In this document: piece by piece, positions 59,275 through 64,000 of the stretch
How positions within the stretch are numbered: position 1 is the first letter of the stretch
Layout: the number at the start of each line of letters is the position of its first letter
Made by a program: the position numbers and the translations under genes
The notes under the pieces: generated by a model
The model's input: only the letters and a program-made list of their open reading frames with translations
Databases searched by the model: none
Told to the model about the DNA's origin: nothing
Assembly: GCF_032854445.1 (NCBI RefSeq)
Contig: NC_088295.1
Span: 82,690,644 to 82,754,643, forward strand
Source: Liolophura sinensis
Lineage: Eukaryota > Mollusca > Polyplacophora > Chitonida > Chitonidae
Reading direction: 5' to 3'
DNA length: 64,000 bases

Positions 59275-62200
59275 TAATTAATTCTGTGTAAATTGTATTA
59301 TATTTTCATCATACGTTTTTTCACCACAGTAAGAAAGAAAGGGCTGCTGCACCAAAGCCACTGTCAAAGTCCCTATACTTACCACCAAGTACAGGTAGGG
59401 AGGACTCTGCATGGTAAACGCAACTGTACAGTTCTAATATTGTACATGTATGTGGAAAGAGGAAGCTTACACTTCCAAAAAAGACTTACCCTCCATCTTG
59501 TACAGTTAGTATGTTCAATTCCAGGATGTTATTCATTTTATATGCTGTCATGCATGATTTATTTTATTTATTTGTTTGTTTGTTCATTTATTCGACTATT
59601 TACATTTCAACTAAACATCATAAATCCACTTATGGCCTCAATGGCCAAGAGGTTAGTATGCCAATGTGGCGCAATATCTAAGAGCCTGTATACAATGCAG
59701 TTCAAGTCCAGCTTGTGCTGGCTTCCTCCCTGGTCATTAATGGGAAGGTCTGCCAGCAACCTGCAGATCATTGTGGGTTACCCCTGCCAGGCTGTGCTCC
59801 GTTTCCTTCACTCATAAAGCTGGCCGCCGTTGTATAACTGAAATATTCTTGAATAAATCATAAAACACCAATCAATTAAACAAATATATTAATTCATGTA
59901 TGTGGGCTTGATGTCTACGTACATGCATGAATATACAAATTAAATTTGTCAACATTTATGATAAACATTAAATTCATAATTTACTTATGTTTTCATTAAG
60001 TGGCTTTTTTTCTTCCAGAATTAACCACTGCCATTTTAAAAGTTACAACTAAGTATGGTAACTAAGTCTTAACTGCTTTCATCTTAAAATGGATCCATAC
60101 TAAAGTCTCTTTAAATATCCATTGCTGTAACCAATTCATCATTATGTTTGATGACCTTATTAACACCTACACCGAAACATCACTACTATATAAACAGACG
60201 TCGTAATCCATATATTTGTTGTTTGTGAAATATATAAATGAGAGTAAAATAACAGGTAGAAAGTGTTGTAACTGCCCTTCATAGGGAAAAATATATCTTT
60301 TCAATAATATCAACAAATTTCTGAAAAAGTACATGTAAGCTATGACTAATTTTAAGCAGAAAGAGAAAAAATAATATTTTTCCCCTACGTGTTTAAAAAA
60401 AAATGAATGCCTATCCTAGAATACATTTCTTGCATTGTATTCTATTCCCACTCAACGATATGGGCCGCAACTGAAAACATCCCAAAGGATGCCATGTGCA
60501 GTTACAGCACATGTTGTCAATGATGCCACTGGAACTTGTGTGACAAAAAAGAGTGCAACGTGCCACCAGAGACCTGCACCAAAGGTTGAAAGTCTGTGTT
60601 TGGATCTTGCTCTGGGATTGAAGACAACACAAGGATGTCTCCGTGGAACTGGCCATGACATCCTGCAAGGCTTGAACATATGTGCCTTTGTGATCATGTA
60701 TGTAACGTTTTTTCTCAAGAAGGTAATACTTTCTTTGAATTTGTTTTTATTTCTCTTTAAACTTTACACTATATTTACATTATCAGAGGCTTATTGATAT
60801 TATATAAAAAAAAAATAATACAAGATGTTAGTTTTCTTAAATAAATTAATTTATGATTCTGGCAAATTCTGTCATAAAAGAAAGACATCCAAAATTCAGC
60901 TGAACTGGAGTAGCTATTACTTTATTTATTTATTTATTTCCTGAAATACAACTAAAGTTAGTTATTTATTTATTGATTGGTGTTTTACGCCGAACTCAAG
61001 AATATTTCACTTATACGACGTCGGCCAGCATTATGGTGGGAGGAAACCAGGCAGAGCCCGGGGGAAACCCACAACCATCCGCTGGTTGCCACAACACCTT
61101 CCCACTTACGGCCGGAGAGGAAGCCAGCATGAGCTGGACTTGATCTCACAGCGACCGCATTGGTGTAAGGCTCCTGGGTCATTACGCTGCGCTAGCGCGC
61201 TAACCGACTAAGCCAGGGAGGCCCCCTTGGAGTAGCTATTGCACAAAGGTCGTTTTTTGTCACAGGCTTAATAAAAAGATACTCAGAAATAAAAATAAAA
61301 ATATTGTCAATATTGATACTAAATTTACCTAACCTGACTCTTTCAGTAATTACTTATTTACCACGTATAGATCTTTTGGGTGGACTTGATTTATGATTGT
61401 AAATGTTTTGCCCATTTTCAATAATCCCAGTCCGAGCAAAACTTTTAACCTGAGGGCACACTAGGTGAATTTCTTCGCTTGTAGGATGAACTTAATAAGA
61501 CAATGGAATGATGAGTTCTGCATTATACCCAAGATTATAAAATAAATCCAATGTTTCATGAGTTATGTATAATGTGTTGCAAAAATCCAATAATGTTAAG
61601 AACTGATAAAATTAAATCTACTAAATGGTACAATTACTAAAAAACATATTTATAAAGTACACTTGATATTTTATTCACTTCTAAAGTGAAGGGTTCTGGA
61701 ACATTATAGGAATATATGAAAATAGATAACAAATTTTGTAATACAATTTGTAAGTGGATTTAGTCAAAGCTGTAACTAATATTACAAATGATCAATTTTA
61801 TATACTTTATAAATACATACACTAATGTATGCCTACATTAGGAAATTAATATGTAGAGGTATAAAATATATCAATGTTAAAAATGAACTTAAATTTGTGC
61901 ATATTTTTTTAGACTTAAAGTGGAAATTACTTTAAAGTTATTTAAATTTAATAAAACATGTTATATCTTTAAATTTAAAGTAATGTTCATTTTGTCTTAA
62001 AAAATGCTTGTAAAATATTTGAAGCATTACAAGTACTACTAAAGAAGACTGACTCTTCATGCATACCTTTCAGAAAAACATTCATTACAATATTTTACTT
62101 ACTTTTTTAAGTCCTATAAAATATTAGTTTATGAAAACAGTTAACGGTGTGGAAATTTTTTCATGTGTTTTACCGATTTTTTAAAAACATATTTACCTTC

Positions 62201-63032
62201 ATTTTCCTTCACTACTGATAACAGTAACACATAATCTCTCACTTTAGTTGTAGGGGGCCTCCGTGCTTCAGTTGGTTAGTGCGCTAGCGCAACATAATGA
62301 CCCAGAAGCCCCTCACCAATTCTGTCGCTGCGAGTTCAAGTCCAGCTCATGCTGGCTTCCTCTCCGGCCGTAAGTGGGAAGGTGTTGCGGCAACCAGCGG
62401 ATGGTTGTGGGTTTCCCCCGGTCTCTGCCTGGTTTCCTCCCACCATAATGCTGGCCACCGTCGTATAGGTGAAATATTCTTGAGTAAGGCGTAAAACACC
62501 AATCAAATAAATAAATAACTTACTTTAGTTGTATTTCAGGACACTATATTATTCTTTGTAGATACGAAACATATACTGACGATCGTCACACTAGTTATCT
62601 CCCCTACCGAAGCCTGGCTCGGTGCCCGCAATAGCATTTCACCACAGTCGACTCCGTTCAAGGCAACATTAAAGTCCTATAATCGATTGCTAATGATACA
62701 AATATAGTATGAGTATGAAATATAGTATGAAACCGTTGAGTTTGGTACAATACAAACAGTAGTTCTCCCGTAATTGCCACTTGCAGATACCTGGGTACCG
62801 CTTGTCCGCGTTTTCCTGTATTGCGGGTTTCAATTCCGGTCATTAGGCCGCCCCGCAAATCCCTCGTTCCGGAGCCTGCCTCCGAGACGTATGTCAGAAG
62901 GTCGCTGCGCGTCTTCGTGGAAAATCGCCTTGACCTGACAGGGCTGACCGTCTTTAAGACGGATTTCAGGAGAAAGCGGTGAGTAACTGACATATTTGGA
63001 GCTTTACGTAAGCCGACCAGTTTGCCTATCAT
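47459..63032 (-). CDS. Mitochondrial acyl-CoA dehydrogenase, ten coding exons, 472 aa predicted
   Basis: FAD enzyme that oxidises acyl-CoA to enoyl-CoA and passes electrons to ETF. Minus-strand exons: 62791-63032, 58174-58234, 57463-57583, 55506-55635, 52265-52371, 51455-51622, 50861-51034, 49671-49832, 48670-48820, 47459-47561; phases join, 1419 nt. Residues 1-40 are a mitochondrial-type presequence rich in Arg, Ser and Lys (RSRRFSTK). N-terminal helices about 85-180 ([35 protein letters not shown]). Middle beta domain has the signature [12 protein letters not shown] (207-218) and [13 protein letters not shown] (233-245). C-terminal domain has QEERL (325-329), [15 protein letters not shown] and IGGGADEVM (445-453). 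The MCAD catalytic Glu position (YEGT) is Gly here, and E327 before Arg-Leu fits the catalytic base of the IVD/LCAD type. By memory it resembles the invertebrate 'probable acyl-CoA dehydrogenase 6' group; the substrate is unknown. Exon 1 beyond residue 40 is not conserved and its donor is the least certain. Confidence 0.93.
49950..50660 (+). repeat. 34-bp minisatellite array in the ACAD intron
   Basis: About 20 degenerate units of CCATACTCTCACCTTTGTCA plus TCTTTGCACCTGAA. Open frames across it are a product of the repeat. Confidence 0.93.
51951..52210 (+). mobile_element. tRNA-derived SINE in the ACAD intron
   Basis: Head GTGGCCTCCGTGGCCAACGG with GGTTAGCATG, B-box-like GAGTGCAAGTCCAGCTCATG, body CACCATAATGTTGGCTGCC, tail AACACCAATCAAATAAATAA. 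It ends about 50 bases from the exon at 52265. Confidence 0.92.
52627..52688. repeat. (TA)n microsatellite
   Basis: Uninterrupted TA run in the ACAD intron. Confidence 0.97.
53955..54175 (-). other. Open frame with ATG and possible donor inside the ACAD intron, unassigned
   Basis: Starts at a true ATG with A at -3 (54173-54175) and stays open for over 70 codons ([20 protein letters not shown] and on) until GGCAG|GTCAGT near 53963. No domain is recognised. It could be an alternative first exon, a nested gene, an exonised repeat or chance. Confidence 0.2.
55940..56722 (+). repeat. 65-bp satellite array, 12 units, in the ACAD intron
   Basis: Unit TGTTCCAATAGCCACAGGAT, GGGCAATGACCATGCACTTA, GTGTCACAAAGGTTCAACAA, AAGGC. 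Regular spacing (e.g. 56006 to 56071), copies highly similar. Confidence 0.96.
56949..57003. repeat. (TA)n microsatellite, left of the hairpin
   Basis: TA run directly adjoining the left arm of the inverted repeat at 57004. Confidence 0.97.
57004..57183. repeat. About 50-bp inverted repeat with internal tandem copies
   Basis: Left arm 57004-57053 and right arm 57134-57183 are reverse complements with about one mismatch (core CGCCCTCTCAACTTTCTAC). The 80-base spacer contains further direct copies of TAACAGAATGTAGAAAGTTG and a smaller inverted pair around TTCCTGGAA. Confidence 0.95.
57228..57282. repeat. (TA)n microsatellite, right of the hairpin
   Basis: TA run about 45 bases beyond the right arm of the inverted repeat, giving a TA-hairpin-TA arrangement. 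Confidence 0.97.
57774..57832 (+). repeat. Short tandem repeat, three copies of about 18 bp
   Basis: ACCAGAGACCTGACTCAA occurs three times in a row. Confidence 0.9.
57901..57930 (+). repeat. Short 9-bp tandem repeat
   Basis: GCATGTGCA is repeated three times in a row (GCATGTGCAGCATGTGCAGC and on). Confidence 0.9.
58174..58234 (-). CDS. ACAD mini-exon of 61 bp
   Basis: Found by phase and family logic. Exon 1 leaves phase 2 and the exon at 57583 enters in phase 0, so an exon of 3n+1 was needed. It encodes [20 protein letters not shown], which matches the expected first helix of acyl-CoA dehydrogenases just before the IIEKEINP phrase. Acceptor CATTAG|G, donor CAG|GTTCGC (weak). Confidence 0.8.
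58560..59630. other. ACAD intron 1, nothing recognised apart from a (TA)n run
   Basis: Very AT-rich; the (TA)n run is at 59229-59272. No gene. Confidence 0.6.
59633..59885 (+). mobile_element. tRNA-derived SINE in ACAD intron 1
   Basis: Head ATGGCCTCAATGGCCAAGAG with GTTAGTATG, B box CAGTTCAAGTCCAGCTTG, body CTGGCCGCCGTTGTATAAC, tail AACACCAATCAATTAAACAA. Confidence 0.9.
60435..60720 (+). other. Open, GC-richer segment of unknown origin
   Basis: About 280 bp open in one plus and two minus frames, richer in GC than its AT-rich surroundings and flanked by sharp composition changes. The plus frame is Cys-containing ([27 protein letters not shown]). No family recognised; perhaps a fossil transposase or a retrocopy fragment. 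Confidence 0.2.
60960..61226 (-). mobile_element. tRNA-derived SINE (minus), best-preserved copy
   Basis: Full-length reversed copy from TTATTGATTGGTGTTTTACG to GCTAACCGACTAAGCCAGGG and AGGCCCCC. All family blocks are present (TACGGCCGGAGAGGAAGCC, GAGCTGGACTTGATCTCAC). Confidence 0.95.
61227..62253. other. ACAD intron 1, nothing recognised
   Basis: AT-rich, no open frame of note. Confidence 0.6.
62254..62517 (+). mobile_element. tRNA-derived SINE, full length
   Basis: GGGGGCCTCCGTGCTTCAGT with GGTTAGTGCG (A box), GCGAGTTCAAGTCCAGCTC (B box), CTCTCCGGCCGTAAGTGGG, CACCATAATGCTGGCCACC, tail AACACCAATCAAATAAATAA. The pair with 60960 is in opposite orientation, 1 kb apart. Confidence 0.95.
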
Positions 63033-63240
63033 GTTCTACCGTGTTGCTTCTGTCAGTCAATTAAAAACAACCGCAGGACGATCACATGGTCACGGTATCT
63101 AAGGGAGGCCACCCTGAAGCGAAATGTTCAAACTTTCCCCTGTCGACGTCCATTATTAATAAACACACATTGTGGCTCAGTAAGGTTTCCGTTAACTTAC
63201 TGTGAATACTTCTGTACAACCCGTTCATTAAAAAAAGGGG
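63033..63240. promoter_or_regulatory. Upstream region of ACAD
   Basis: Moderately GC-rich sequence just upstream of the ACAD start codon, with CACATG-type E-box half sites (e.g. ATCACATGGTCAC near 63080). A promoter is expected here from position only. Confidence 0.35.
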
Positions 63241-63252
63241 TTTTTGTTTATT

Positions 63253-63417
63253 TTAGGTGTATCCAATGACAATAAATGATCTTCTTTTGGCCCTGAAGGA
63301 TGTATGCCCCGATACTGTGTTTCTCTCCACAATTCCTGGACTTGATTCTGAAGAAACAGACATATCCTCTGAAAGTGATGAAGGATATTGTGATACATTA
63401 CAGCCTCTCAGATGATT
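63253..63417 (+). other. Short open frame, possible exon or transposase N-terminus
   Basis: After TATTTTAG (possible acceptor near 63255) the plus strand reads PMTINDLLLALKDVCPDTVF, then GLDSEETDISSESDEGYCDT to a stop TGA at 63414-63416. Acidic Ser-Glu-Asp runs like this occur at the N-terminus of many transposases and of host proteins. No family can be assigned and the rest of the window gives no continuation. Confidence 0.25.
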
Positions 63418-63419
63418 AC

Positions 63420-64000
63420 ATGGAATGTACAGAGCAATGGAGATTACTGAAGTCATTAGAAACAATTTGGTCAGCCTACAACTGTAGCGAGCAAAAAGTT
63501 AGGGATCTTCATGAAAAAACTAAAGGTCAGACAGAGGGCACTTAAAGGAAAGAATAACAGGCACAAAAGTTCATAGTGTGTCGACATTAAGGGACACTTA
63601 CAACTAGCCCTAAACATTTAGTCATGAGAATTACTGGTAGTAAATGTTATTACTTGTCAAAAAAATGTGCGTTCATATGCGGTCGAGAGAATGAAGATAA
63701 AGCCAGAAAAGACCCTGTGGTCTACTTGTAGATCAGACATACTCATTACTCGGTGTGTCTGTAGATGGGCTGTCATGCTGCTGTTGTTGTGCTGACCGTA
63801 TTTTAGAAATTAAGTGTCCATACATGTATAAAGATTCTCAAATTTAAGATGCTTTGAGCGACAAAAGTTTTTTCTTGCACAAAGTGGACATGTGACTTTT
63901 TTGTATATACAGATGTTGATCACTTGCTTATTACTGTAGATAAAGACATGATGTTCTGTGAGAAGCTGGTAGAAATATGTGAGCGATTTTTTATGAAAGA
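63420..64000. other. Flank, nothing recognised
   Basis: AT-rich, short open frames only, up to the window end. Confidence 0.5.

Noticed and set aside
62297-62494. Short open frames inside SINEs (also 4689-4886 and 60985-61182)
   Set aside because: Same translated SINE body in several places; not a protein family.

Overview
The window is animal nuclear DNA, most likely from a mollusc or another lophotrochozoan. Genes are split by long AT-rich introns with GT-AG splice sites. Coding parts read with the standard code and resemble bilaterian orthologues. The rest is crowded with tRNA-derived SINEs, simple (TA)n runs, minisatellites, a Tc1/mariner transposon and a decayed Ty3/gypsy retroelement. 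The phylum call is an inference from the SINE style and the ACATGTAC-rich base composition, not from a search. A 200-N assembly gap lies at 3609-3808.

Layout. 1-4.1 kb: wreck of a minus-strand Ty3/gypsy element, broken by a (TA)n run and the gap. 4.6-8.8 kb: SINEs and a large 39-bp minisatellite. 8.9-17.7 kb: a complete minus-strand Abl-interactor (ABI) gene in seven coding exons, predicted 479 aa. 18-27 kb: mostly non-coding, with an inverted duplication of a peptide-like segment at 19 kb and a candidate first coding exon of the next gene at 21.5 kb. 27.4-45.0 kb: plus-strand MLX gene (bHLH-zipper), whose large intron hosts a nearly intact Tc1-type transposon (32.1-33.8 kb) and a 73-bp satellite. 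47.5-63.0 kb: a complete minus-strand mitochondrial acyl-CoA dehydrogenase gene in ten coding exons, predicted 472 aa, with several satellites and SINEs in its introns. 63-64 kb: the upstream flank, with an unidentified short plus-strand ORF.

The three host genes do unrelated jobs: actin regulation through the WAVE complex (ABI), nutrient-responsive transcription (MLX) and mitochondrial acyl-CoA oxidation (ACAD). ABI and MLX diverge. MLX and ACAD converge, and their likely poly(A) signals lie within about 100 bp of each other or overlap. All exon boundaries were chosen by hand from GT-AG sites, phase continuity and family conservation; the coding lengths sum in frame for all three genes.

I did not find convincing evidence of a new biological system. 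The points most worth checking are the inverted duplicate at 19 kb, the hairpin flanked by (TA)n at 57 kb, the one-base anomaly at the last ACAD exon, the INT-before-RT order of the gypsy relic, and the possible horizontal origin of the Tc1 element.
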